Positions 1 to 6,373 of a stretch of 7,416 bases of DNA are shown piece after piece. Location: assembly GCA_035640155.1 (NCBI GenBank), contig DASQWR010000069.1, positions 1 to 7,416 of the forward strand, given 5' to 3'. The first letter of the stretch is position 1, and each line of letters opens with the position of its first letter. The translations under genes were made by a program, and so were the position numbers. The notes under the pieces are model-generated. The model had not been told where the DNA came from and did no database searches. It saw only the letters and a program-made list of their open reading frames with translations. This DNA comes from JALYQB01 sp035640155. GTDB lineage: Bacteria > Actinomycetota > Actinomycetes > Mycobacteriales > Pseudonocardiaceae.

Positions 1-1431
1 GTCCTTTGCCCAGTTCGCCCGGATGTCCCCTTCACCCGCCCAGAATCCCACCGCCAGCCCTGCGGCGTAGGCCGCGCCCAGCGCGGTGGTCTCGCGAACC
101 ACCGGACGGATCACCGGGACGTCGAGCAGGTCAGCCTGGAACTGCATGAGCAGCTCGTTGCCCACCATCCCGCCGTCCACCTTGAGCGAGGTGAGCGCCG
201 CGCCGGAGTCGGCGTTCATCGCGTCGACGACCTCGCGGGTCTGGAACGCGGTGGCCTCCAGCACGGCGCGGGCCAGGTGCCCCTTGGTGACGTAGCGGGT
301 GAGCCCGACGATCGCGCCGCGGGCATCGGAGCGCCAGTGCGGGGCGAACAGGCCGGAGAACGCGGGCACGAAGTAGGCGCCGCCGTTGTCCTCGACGCTC
401 GCCGCGAGTGCCTCGATCTCCGGCGCGGAGGAGATCATGCCGAGGTTGTCACGCAGCCACTGCACCAGCGAGCCGGTGACCGCGATCGAACCCTCGAGCG
501 CGTACACCGGATCCGCCGAACCGAGCTGGTAACAGACGGTGGTGAGCAGCCCGTTGTCGCTGGTCACCTTCTCGGTGCCGGTGTTGAGCAGCACGAAGTT
601 GCCGGTGCCGTAGGTGTTCTTGGCCTCCCCGACAGCAAGGCATGCCTGCCCGAACGTCGCGGCCTGCTGGTCACCAAGGATCCCGGCGATGGGCACCCCG
701 GCGAGCACCTCAGGCTCGCAGACCGTGCCGTAGACCTCCGAGGAGGAGCGGATCTCGGGCAGCATTGCGGTCGGGACGCCCATCTCCGTGCAGATGTCCT
801 CGTCCCAGGCGAGGGTGTCGAGGTCCATCAGCAGGGTGCGGGAGGCGTTGGTCGGGTCGGTGACGTGCTGGCCCCCGTCCGGCCCGCCGGTCATGTTCCA
901 CAGCAGCCAGCTGTCCATGGTGCCGAAGCAGAGCTCACCCGCCTCGGCGCGGGCGCGCACGGCATCTCCGGCCGAGTCCAGGATCCAGCGGGCCTTCGGG
1001 CCCGCGAAGTAGGTCGCGAGCGGCAGGCCGGTGCGGGCGCGGTACCGCTGCGTCCCATTCTCTTGGGCTCCGTCGTTACCGAGCGCACTCAGCTCGGCGC
1101 AGATCGCGTCCGTGCGGGTGTCCTGCCAGACGATCGCGTTGCAGACCGGCTCGCCGGTCGCCCGGTCCCAGACCACGGTGGTCTCCCGCTGGTTGGCGAT
1201 GCCGACCGCGACGACGTCGCCGGGGGCGAGGTTCGCTCGGGCCAGTGCACCGGCACACACCGCGCGGGTGTTGTGCCACACCTCGACCGGGTCGTGCTCG
1301 ACCCAGCCGGCGCGCGGAAAGATCTGCCGGTGCTCCATCTGCTCCACGGCCACCACCTGCCCCGCGTGGTCGAACAGCAGGCACCGGGTGGACGTGGTGC
1401 CCTGGTCGATCGAGGCGACGTACCTGCTCAT
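1..1431 (-). CDS. glpK: Glycerol kinase (C-terminus cut by window edge)
   Basis: Phosphorylates glycerol with ATP to sn-glycerol-3-phosphate in the cytoplasm, the first step of glycerol use. I read the minus frame by hand: 477 codons with no stop, from ATG at 1431 to the left edge. The family is about 500-517 residues, so some 25-40 C-terminal residues lie outside. FGGY-family landmarks are all present: phosphate loop DQGTTST (9-15), IANQRETT (78-85) with the glycerol-binding Arg82/Glu83, Tyr141 in ATYFAGPK, the catalytic-base Asp254 in GDQQA, the signature GSIAVTGS (314-321), and the adenosine-site VDGGMVGN (418-425). No strong Shine-Dalgarno precedes the ATG, and no other in-frame start lies in the 60 nt upstream, so ATG 1431 is preferred. 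It is divergent from glpD across 98 bp. The loop before Asp254 lacks the Gly-Gly-Thr-Arg seen in the fructose-bisphosphate-regulated E. coli enzyme and the phosphorylated His of Gram-positive enzymes. Confidence 0.97.
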   Translation of the reverse strand, partial: MSRYVASIDQGTTSTRCLLFDHAGQVVAVEQMEHRQIFPRAGWVEHDPVEVWHNTRAVCAGALARANLAPGDVVAVGIANQRETTVVWDRATGEPVCNAIVWQDTRTDAICAELSALGNDGAQENGTQRYRARTGLPLATYFAGPKARWILDSAGDAVRARAEAGELCFGTMDSWLLWNMTGGPDGGQHVTDPTNASRTLLMDLDTLAWDEDICTEMGVPTAMLPEIRSSSEVYGTVCEPEVLAGVPIAGILGDQQAATFGQACLAVGEAKNTYGTGNFVLLNTGTEKVTSDNGLLTTVCYQLGSADPVYALEGSIAVTGSLVQWLRDNLGMISSAPEIEALAASVEDNGGAYFVPAFSGLFAPHWRSDARGAIVGLTRYVTKGHLARAVLEATAFQTREVVDAMNADSGAALTSLKVDGGMVGNELLMQFQADLLDVPVIRPVVRETTALGAAYAAGLAVGFWAGEGDIRANWAKD

Positions 1432-1529
1432 CGAACCAGTGTGCCGCCGATCAACGGAGCGGCGACCGGCAGGGACCGGCGGTAGCGTGGCTGCGGCGAG
1501 CACACCCTGGAGTGCGGGAGGCGGTTTCG
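1432..1529. promoter_or_regulatory. Divergent glpK/glpD control region
   Basis: This 98-bp gap separates the two divergent glycerol genes and must hold both promoters. On the plus strand TAGCGT (1483-1488) fits the TANNNT -10 pattern and would give a leader of about 35 nt to the glpD GTG; no good -35 is visible at 17-18 bp. On the minus strand CACACT (plus positions 1438-1443) lies exactly 6 nt before the glpK ATG, where the -10 of a leaderless transcript would sit, but it is a poor match. Two direct copies of GACCGGC start 10 bp apart (1464-1470 and 1474-1480). An imperfect inverted repeat pairs CCGCCGATC (1445-1453) with GACCGGCGG (1474-1482), with one mismatch. The repeats are seen; that they bind a regulator such as an IclR-type GylR is inference. 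Confidence 0.5.
1516..1521 (+). promoter_or_regulatory. Ribosome binding site that fixes the glpD start
   Basis: GGGAGG lies 8 nt before GTG 1530. The other nearby in-frame GTG, at 1512, has no comparable site, and frames extending further upstream run into the glpK gene. This decides the GTG 1530 start. Confidence 0.75.
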
Positions 1530-3278
1530 GTGGTCGATCGGCCGAGATCGACGCAACGGCAGGCGGGGGCCACCTCGGGCCGCCTCGGACCCGCCGAGCG
1601 TGCAGCGGACTGGCAGCGGTTGCGCCAGGAGCAGTTCGACCTGCTGGTGATCGGCGGTGGGGTGGTCGGCTCCGGGGTGGCGCTCGACGCCGCGACGCGC
1701 GGGCTCTCGGTTGCCCTCGTCGAGGCCCGCGACCTCGCATCCGGCACGTCGAGCCGCTCGTCGAAGCTCTTCCACGGTGGGCTGCGCTACCTGGAGCAGC
1801 TGGAGTTCGGCTTGGTGCGGGAGGCCCTGCACGAGCGGGAGCTGATGCTCACCCGGCTCGCCCCGCACCTGGTCAAGCCGGTCAGCTTCCTCTACCCGCT
1901 GACCCACCGGCTGTGGGAACGGCCCTACGTGGCGGCCGGCCTGGCGCTCTACGACACCATCGGTGGCGCCCGCTCGGTACCCGGCCAGAAGCACCTGAGC
2001 CGGGCCGGGGTGCTGCGGATGGCCCCCGCGCTGCGCCGCGACGCGCTGGTCGGTGGGGTGCGTTACTTCGACGCGATGACCGACGACGCCCGGCACACCA
2101 TGACCGTCGCCCGCACGGCCGCGCAGTACGGCGCGGTGGTGCGAAGCTCCACCCAGGTGGTCGGGTTCCTCCGGGAGGTCGACCGGATCTGCGGGGTGCG
2201 GGTGCGCGACTGCGAGGACGGGGCGGAGACCGACGTCGCCGCGCACGCCGTGCTGAACTGCACCGGGGTGTGGACCGACGAGCTGCAGCGGCTGTCCGGG
2301 GGCCGCGGGCGGTTCCGGGTCCGCGCGTCCAAGGGCGTGCACCTGGTCGTGCCGCGGGACCGCATCATCAGCGAGACCGGGCTCATCCTGCGCACCCGAA
2401 AGTCCGTCCTGTTCGTCATCCCATGGCGCGACCACTGGATCATCGGTACCACCGACACCGACTGGAAACTCGACCTGGCGCACCCGTCGGCCACCCGCGC
2501 CGACATCGACTACGTGCTGGACACGGTCAACTCGGTGCTGGCGACCCCACTCGTCCATGACGACATCGAGGGTGTCTACGCCGGATTGCGACCGCTGCTG
2601 GCCGGGGAGGACGCGGAGACCTCGAAGCTGTCCCGGGAGCACGCGGTGGCCCGGGTCGCGCCCGGGCTGGTCGCCATCGCGGGGGGCAAGTACACCACCT
2701 ACCGGGTGATGGCCGCCGACGCGGTGGACGCCGCCGTCCCCGACCTCCCCGGTCGGGTGGCGCCCTCGATCACCGACAAGGTGCCGCTGCTCGGCGCCGA
2801 CGGCTACCACGCACTGGTCAACCAGGCCGAGGTGCTGGCCGGGCGGCACGGGCTGCACCCGTACCGGGTGCGTTACCTGCTGGACCGCTACGGCTCCGCG
2901 GTGCACGAGGTGCTGGCGCCCGCCGAGGGCCGTCCGGATCTGCTCGCGCCGGTGCCCGAGGCGTCCGGCTACCTGCGGGCGGAGGTGGTGTACGCGGTGA
3001 GCCACGAGGGCGCGCTGCACCTGGAGGACGTGCTCGCCCGGCGTACCCGAATCTCGATCGAGTACCCGCACCGGGGCGAGGCCTGCGCCGCTCCGGTCGC
3101 GGCGCTGATGGGCGAGGTGCTCGGGTGGGACTCCGAACGGCAGGATCGGGAGGTCCGGGTGTACTGCGCCCGGGTCGCCGCAGAGCGGGAATCCCAGAGT
3201 CAACCCGACGACTCGGCCGCCGACGCCAGCCGGCACGCCGCCCCGGAAGCGCGCCCGCAGCTGCAACCCGTCACCTGA
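1530..3278 (+). CDS. glpD: FAD-dependent glycerol-3-phosphate dehydrogenase (GlpD2 type)
   Basis: Oxidises sn-glycerol-3-phosphate to dihydroxyacetone phosphate and passes electrons through FAD to quinones at the inner face of the membrane. The product is 582 aa from GTG 1530; M. tuberculosis GlpD2 is about 585 aa, and I recognise long identical stretches with it from memory. The Rossmann FAD loop IGGGVVGSG is at 41-49, followed by SSKLFHGGLRYLE (77-89), typical of the family. GTTDTDW (306-312), GLRPL (352-356, with the substrate-phosphate Arg354) and GGKYTTYR (385-392) match conserved positions of the E. coli enzyme. The C-terminal part is the alpha-helical DAO_C domain. There is no signal peptide or membrane helix, as expected for a peripheral membrane enzyme. 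The gene is divergent from glpK and convergent with accA3, 33 bp away, so it appears to be a single-gene transcript. No frameshift or missing motif is seen. Confidence 0.97.
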   Translation: MVDRPRSTQRQAGATSGRLGPAERAADWQRLRQEQFDLLVIGGGVVGSGVALDAATRGLSVALVEARDLASGTSSRSSKLFHGGLRYLEQLEFGLVREALHERELMLTRLAPHLVKPVSFLYPLTHRLWERPYVAAGLALYDTIGGARSVPGQKHLSRAGVLRMAPALRRDALVGGVRYFDAMTDDARHTMTVARTAAQYGAVVRSSTQVVGFLREVDRICGVRVRDCEDGAETDVAAHAVLNCTGVWTDELQRLSGGRGRFRVRASKGVHLVVPRDRIISETGLILRTRKSVLFVIPWRDHWIIGTTDTDWKLDLAHPSATRADIDYVLDTVNSVLATPLVHDDIEGVYAGLRPLLAGEDAETSKLSREHAVARVAPGLVAIAGGKYTTYRVMAADAVDAAVPDLPGRVAPSITDKVPLLGADGYHALVNQAEVLAGRHGLHPYRVRYLLDRYGSAVHEVLAPAEGRPDLLAPVPEASGYLRAEVVYAVSHEGALHLEDVLARRTRISIEYPHRGEACAAPVAALMGEVLGWDSERQDREVRVYCARVAAERESQSQPDDSAADASRHAAPEARPQLQPVT

Positions 3279-3288
3279 CCTACGTGTC

Positions 3289-3303
3289 GCACGCTGGGCG
3301 TGC
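3289..3303. terminator. Small hairpin between convergent glpD and accA3
   Basis: GCACGC (3289-3294) and GCGTGC (3298-3303) form a perfect 6-bp GC-rich stem with a TGG loop inside the 33-bp gap between two stop codons. There is no T tract on either side. Position suggests a weak bidirectional terminator; a stem this short could arise by chance in such GC-rich DNA. Confidence 0.4.
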
Positions 3304-3311
3304 CGCGCGGG

Positions 3312-5138
3312 TCAGTCCTCGAGCTCGCAGAGCACGGCACCCTGGGTGACCGGGCTACCGGTCTCGGCGGTGAGCCCGGTGACGGTGCCGTCCTTGTGCG
3401 CGGTCACCGGGTTCTCCATCTTCATCGCCTCGATGACGACGATCAGGTCACCGGCGGCCACCGGATCGCCATCCGACACCGCGACCTTCACCACGGTGCC
3501 CTGCATCGGAGCGGTCACCGCGTCCGAGGAAGGCGCGGCCGCCGCGCCCTGGGTGCGCTTGCGTGGCGCGGCCCGGCCAGCCGCCGAGCTCCTGGCACCC
3601 GAACCTCCGGCACCCGAGCCTCCGGCACCCGAACCTCCCGCGCCCAGCGCGAGGTCACCGGGCAGCGAGACCTCCAGCCGCCGGCCACCGACCTCGACGA
3701 CCACGGTCTGCCGCGCGGGCGGCTCGGCGTCGGACGCTGCCGCCCCGCCGAAAGCCTCCAGCTCGGCGGAGAACTCGGTCTCGATCCACCGGGTGTGCAC
3801 GGCGAACCCGTCCGCGTCCGTGGCGGCGAAGGCCGGGTCGTCGACGACCGCGCGGTGGAACGGCAGCACCGTCGGCAGGCCCTCGACGGTGAACTCCGCC
3901 AGGGCGCGGCGGGAACGCTCCAGCGCCTGCTGACGGTCCGCCCCGACGACGATGAGCTTGGCCAGCATCGAGTCGAACTGCCGGCCGATCACGCTGCCGG
4001 CGTGCACCCCGGCATCGAGCCGGACGCCTGGCCCGGACGGCGGGTCGAACACCCTCACGGTGCCCGGGGCGGGCAGGAAGTTCTTCGCGGCGTCCTCGCC
4101 GTTGATCCGGAACTCGATCGCGTGGCCCCGCGGCTCCGGATCCGAGGTGATCTCCAGTGGCGCGCCCGAGGCGATGCGGAACTGCTCGCGCACCAGGTCC
4201 AGCCCGGTGGTCTCCTCCGAGACCGGGTGCTCCACCTGCAGCCGGGTGTTCACCTCGAGAAAGGAGAGGCTGCCGTCCTGCCCGACGAGGAACTCGACGG
4301 TGCCTGCGCTGGAGTAGCCGGCCTCGGCGCAGATCGCCCGCGCGGCGTCGTGGATCGCCGAGCGCTGCTCGTCGGACAGGAACGGCGCCGGGGCCTCCTC
4401 GACCAACTTCTGGTGCCGGCGCTGCAGCGAGCAGTCCCGGGTGCCGACCACCACCACGGTGCCGTGCTGATCGGCGAGCACCTGCGCCTCCACGTGCCGG
4501 GGGCGGTCCAGGTAGCGCTCCACGAAGCACTCCGCGCGGCCGAAGGACGAGATGGCCTCCCGGGTCGCCGAGTCGAACAGCGCCGGGATCTCCTCAATGG
4601 TCCGGGCCACCTTCAGCCCGCGCCCGCCGCCGCCGTAGGCGGCCTTGATGGCCACCGGGAGGCCGTGCTCCTCGGCGAACGTCACCACCTCGTCCGCGCC
4701 GGCCACCGGGTCCTTGGTGCCGGGCACCAGCGGGGCGCCGACCCTGGTCGCGATGCGCCGGGCGGTCACCTTGTCCCCAAGATCACGGATGGCCTGCGGG
4801 CTCGGGCCGATCCAGGTGAGCCCGGTGTCGATGACGGCCTGAGCGAAGTCGGCGTTCTCGGCGAGGAACCCGTACCCGGGATGCACCGCGTCCGCCCCGG
4901 ACCGCGACGCAGCATCGAGCAGCTTGGCCTGGTCCAGGTAGCTCTGCGCCGGGGCGGAGCCACCGAGCGCGAACGCCTGGTCGGCGAGCCGCACGAACGG
5001 GGCGTCACGGTCGTCGTCGGCGTAGACGGCCACGCTGCCCAGGCCCGCGTCGCGGCATGCCCGGACCACCCGGACGGCGATCTCGCCCCGGTTGGCGATG
5101 AGCACGGTCCGCAGGGTGGTCGTGGCGTGCTGCGGCAC
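3312..5138 (-). CDS. accA3: Acyl-CoA carboxylase alpha chain: biotin carboxylase plus biotin carrier (AccA3 type)
   Basis: Carboxylates its own biotin with bicarbonate and ATP and hands the CO2 to AccD-type carboxyltransferase subunits, giving malonyl-, methylmalonyl- or longer carboxyacyl-CoA for fatty-acid and polyketide synthesis. 608 aa; M. tuberculosis AccA3 is about 600 aa and very similar. Order: biotin carboxylase N-domain (about 10-120, with ANRGEIAVRV), ATP-grasp domain (about 125-330) with glycine loop GGGGRG (169-174), catalytic RRHQK (240-244) and EVNTRLQVEH (295-304); C-domain with Arg344 in RIN (344-346); a Gly/Ser/Ala linker (about 495-530); and a biotinyl domain with AMKM, biotin site Lys573, 35 residues before the end. 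The GTG start follows GGAGG with a 5-nt spacer. No accD or accE partner lies in the window; in M. tuberculosis they sit just beyond maf. Substrate range (acetyl, propionyl or long chain) cannot be read from this subunit. Confidence 0.95.
   Translation of the reverse strand: MPQHATTTLRTVLIANRGEIAVRVVRACRDAGLGSVAVYADDDRDAPFVRLADQAFALGGSAPAQSYLDQAKLLDAASRSGADAVHPGYGFLAENADFAQAVIDTGLTWIGPSPQAIRDLGDKVTARRIATRVGAPLVPGTKDPVAGADEVVTFAEEHGLPVAIKAAYGGGGRGLKVARTIEEIPALFDSATREAISSFGRAECFVERYLDRPRHVEAQVLADQHGTVVVVGTRDCSLQRRHQKLVEEAPAPFLSDEQRSAIHDAARAICAEAGYSSAGTVEFLVGQDGSLSFLEVNTRLQVEHPVSEETTGLDLVREQFRIASGAPLEITSDPEPRGHAIEFRINGEDAAKNFLPAPGTVRVFDPPSGPGVRLDAGVHAGSVIGRQFDSMLAKLIVVGADRQQALERSRRALAEFTVEGLPTVLPFHRAVVDDPAFAATDADGFAVHTRWIETEFSAELEAFGGAAASDAEPPARQTVVVEVGGRRLEVSLPGDLALGAGGSGAGGSGAGGSGARSSAAGRAAPRKRTQGAAAAPSSDAVTAPMQGTVVKVAVSDGDPVAAGDLIVVIEAMKMENPVTAHKDGTVTGLTAETGSPVTQGAVLCELED
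3596..3640. repeat. Three 15-bp tandem repeats in the accA3 linker
   Basis: Three copies of a 15-bp unit lie head to tail (3596-3610, 3611-3625, 3626-3640), differing at one base in the middle copy and one near the end of the third. Read on the minus strand they encode the repeating Gly-Ala-Gly-Gly-Ser linker at about residues 500-514 of the carboxylase, between the biotin carboxylase and biotinyl domains. The 15-bp period keeps the frame, so copy number could change without breaking the gene. Confidence 0.9.
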
Positions 5139-5293
5139 CGGTGCCTCCAGGATCGTCTGCGCCCGGATACGGTCGCACGCGGAGTCTAGAGCGGCGGCGC
5201 GTCACGACGTGTCAGCGTGCCGCCGCGTCATCGACGTGCTCAGCTCCACTCGTACCGCCTACCAGCGAGGTCCTGGCTGGATAGGATTTGGGC
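5139..5293. promoter_or_regulatory. Divergent accA3/Uma2 spacer with candidate promoters
   Basis: This 155-bp gap must hold the promoters of both neighbours. For accA3 (minus strand), TAGACT (plus 5183-5188) fits TANNNT and would start a transcript near 5177 with a leader of about 38 nt; CCTCC at 5144-5148 is the complement of its GGAGG ribosome site. No matching -35 is seen. A 13-bp near-palindrome, GTCACGACGTGTC (5201-5213, one mismatched pair), would fall at about -24 to -36 of that promoter, a typical repressor position. For the Uma2 gene, TAGGAT (5282-5287) lies 6 nt before ATG 5294. No other ORF or RNA is evident here. Confidence 0.5.
5282..5287 (+). promoter_or_regulatory. Candidate -10 box of the Uma2 gene
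   Basis: TAGGAT matches the actinobacterial TANNNT -10 pattern. Its spacing puts the transcript start at about 5294, on the A of the first ATG, which would make the mRNA leaderless if that ATG is used. The same transcript would carry GGAGG (5305-5309) 8 nt before GTG 5318, so the box also fits the shorter form. No convincing -35 is visible. Confidence 0.5.
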
Positions 5294-5878
5294 ATGCACG
5301 ACCCGGAGGTGAGGACAGTGGGCGCACCGCTGAGCGTGACCGGTCTCCTGAGCGCCGCCGAGCTGTCCTACGAACCGGACGACGGCCTGCGCCGCGAACT
5401 GCACGACGGGGTGGTGCTGGTGATTCCTCCACCGAACGACGATCACAGCTGGGAGGTACGCGCAGCGGACCGGACGCTGTCGGCCACCGTGCCCGATGAC
5501 GTGTACATCCTGCGGAACGTCGGGGTGCACGTCGGGCTGCGCCGGCTCTACGTGCCGGACCTGGTGGTGGTGTACCGGGACACGGCGTTCCACGACTACG
5601 GCTACGATCCGGATGGCGTGCTGCTTGCTGTCGAGGTGGTCTCGCCGTCGTCGGTGACGCTCGACCGGATCACCAAGCCTGCGGTCTACGCCGAGCAAGC
5701 CATCCCGTTCTACTGGCGCATCGAGGCCGAGCCCAGGCTGCTCTGCTATCGCCTCGACCCGGCCACCGGCGACTACCTCCTCGACCGTGAGCTCGCGCCC
5801 GGCGAGAAGGCCGAGCTGACCGAGCCGTGGCCGCTGACCGTCGACATGGCCGAGCTGGTCATGCCGCACAAATGCTGA
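5294..5878 (+). CDS. Uma2-family (DUF820) PD-(D/E)XK nuclease-fold protein
   Basis: 194 aa from ATG 5294. The family has a restriction-endonuclease-like fold, but its cellular role is unknown; cyanobacteria and actinobacteria carry many copies. The opening PDDGLRREL (28-36) and DGVV matches the usual start of the domain. The nuclease-like core is VPDLVVV (87-93, Asp89), then LAVEVVSPSS (111-120, Glu114), then DRITKPAVY (124-132, Lys128) and the closing PFYWRIE (138-144), so the putative metal-binding Asp and Glu are kept. No signal peptide or membrane segment is seen. ATG 5294 has AGGA 7 nt upstream and a -10 box in the leaderless position; GTG 5318 has a far stronger GGAGG at 8 nt and would give 186 aa, so the start is uncertain. 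It lies on the opposite strand between accA3 and sufE, which are neighbours in M. tuberculosis, so it looks inserted. No partner gene is adjacent on its strand. Confidence 0.85.
   Translation: MHDPEVRTVGAPLSVTGLLSAAELSYEPDDGLRRELHDGVVLVIPPPNDDHSWEVRAADRTLSATVPDDVYILRNVGVHVGLRRLYVPDLVVVYRDTAFHDYGYDPDGVLLAVEVVSPSSVTLDRITKPAVYAEQAIPFYWRIEAEPRLLCYRLDPATGDYLLDRELAPGEKAELTEPWPLTVDMAELVMPHKC
5305..5309 (+). promoter_or_regulatory. Strong ribosome site inside the 5' end of the Uma2 reading frame
   Basis: GGAGG, continuing as GGAGGTGAGG, lies 8 nt before GTG 5318, an in-frame alternative start. It is inside the reading frame if ATG 5294 is used. Its strength is the main argument for the 186-aa form beginning just before the conserved domain. 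Confidence 0.5.
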
Positions 5879-5887
5879 CTCCCGACC

Positions 5888-5940
5888 TGGCAGCGCTCGA
5901 GACGCCCGGGGCAGCGCGCGACACGTCTCGTTGGCTGCCA
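5888..5940. terminator. Inverted repeat between convergent Uma2 and sufE genes
   Basis: Two 17-nt arms (5888-5904 and 5924-5940) pair through TGGCAGC/GCTGCCA on the outside and CGAGACG/CGTCTCG on the inside, with three mismatches between, around a 19-nt GC-rich loop. The structure fills most of the 63-bp gap and ends one base before the sufE stop codon. There is no T tract. Its place between two stop codons makes a bidirectional terminator the natural reading. Confidence 0.65.
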
Positions 5941-5941
5941 C

Positions 5942-6373
5942 TCAGGCGGCGCGTTCCCGGACGTTCCGCTTGATCCGGGCCAGCATCGCCGCCATCCCGC
6001 GCAGCCGCAGCGGGCTCACCGCCTCACCCAGCCCCAGCCGGACGTAGAAGTCGTCCGGGACGTCCAGTACGGCCTGCGCGGGCTCCCCGTCGAGCCCGGT
6101 GTGCAGGATACCGGCGAACCCTCGGGTGGTCGGCGCCTCGGGTGGAGCGTCGAAGTACAGCTGCACCCGCGCGTCGTCGGACACCTCGACGGCGAGGAAC
6201 AGCGGCGACTGGCACTCGTGCACCTGCTCCATGGAGTCGCGCGATCCGGCCAACCGGGCGGGCAACTCCGGCAGCTCGCCGGAGAGTTCCAGGAGCAGCT
6301 GCAGGCGGTCCTTCGGCCCGACCGCCTCGAAGTCCTCGACGAGCTCCTCCAGGCGCGGGGGCAGGGCGGTCAC
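5942..6373 (-). CDS. sufE: SufE-family sulfur-acceptor protein (Rv3284-like)
   Basis: SufE proteins accept persulfide sulfur from a donor enzyme on one cysteine and pass it on, classically from SufS to the SufBCD iron-sulfur scaffold. This one is 143 aa, the length I recall for M. tuberculosis Rv3284. The acceptor is Cys54 in VHECQSPLFLAV (51-62), in the position of Cys51 of E. coli SufE, and it is the only cysteine. FEAVGPKDRLQLLLEL (15-30) and the C-terminal helical RLRGMAAMLARIKRNV (123-138) are typical of the fold. The start is the GTG whose TG is shared with the TGA of sseA (a 4-nt GTGA overlap), so translation is coupled to sseA; a longer frame to 6457 is open but lies inside sseA. No sufS or sufB is in the window, so the donor is probably SseA. 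The physical substrate is inferred, not seen. Confidence 0.92.
   Translation of the reverse strand: MTALPPRLEELVEDFEAVGPKDRLQLLLELSGELPELPARLAGSRDSMEQVHECQSPLFLAVEVSDDARVQLYFDAPPEAPTTRGFAGILHTGLDGEPAQAVLDVPDDFYVRLGLGEAVSPLRLRGMAAMLARIKRNVRERAA

Noticed and set aside
1245..1529. Upstream extension of glpD by 95 codons.
   Set aside because: It would run through the glpK coding start; the added residues look like shadow translation, and GTG 1530 has a clear GGGAGG.
1428..3266. A 612-codon open frame on the minus strand, opposite glpD.
   Set aside because: It is antisense to an unmistakable glpD, rich in Gly/Arg/Val/His without any recognisable domain, and is the expected shadow of biased third positions in very GC-rich DNA.
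3590..3660. Short regular repeats that might be a CRISPR or regulatory array.
   Set aside because: The units are contiguous, without spacers, and encode a Gly/Ser linker inside accA3.
3300..5189. A 629-codon open frame on the plus strand, opposite accA3.
   Set aside because: Same reason: it mirrors the accA3 codons and has no domain or ribosome site of its own.
5240..5941. A 233-codon minus-strand frame covering the Uma2 gene.
   Set aside because: The plus-strand frame shows clear Uma2 motifs with a promoter box and ribosome sites; the minus frame shows none.
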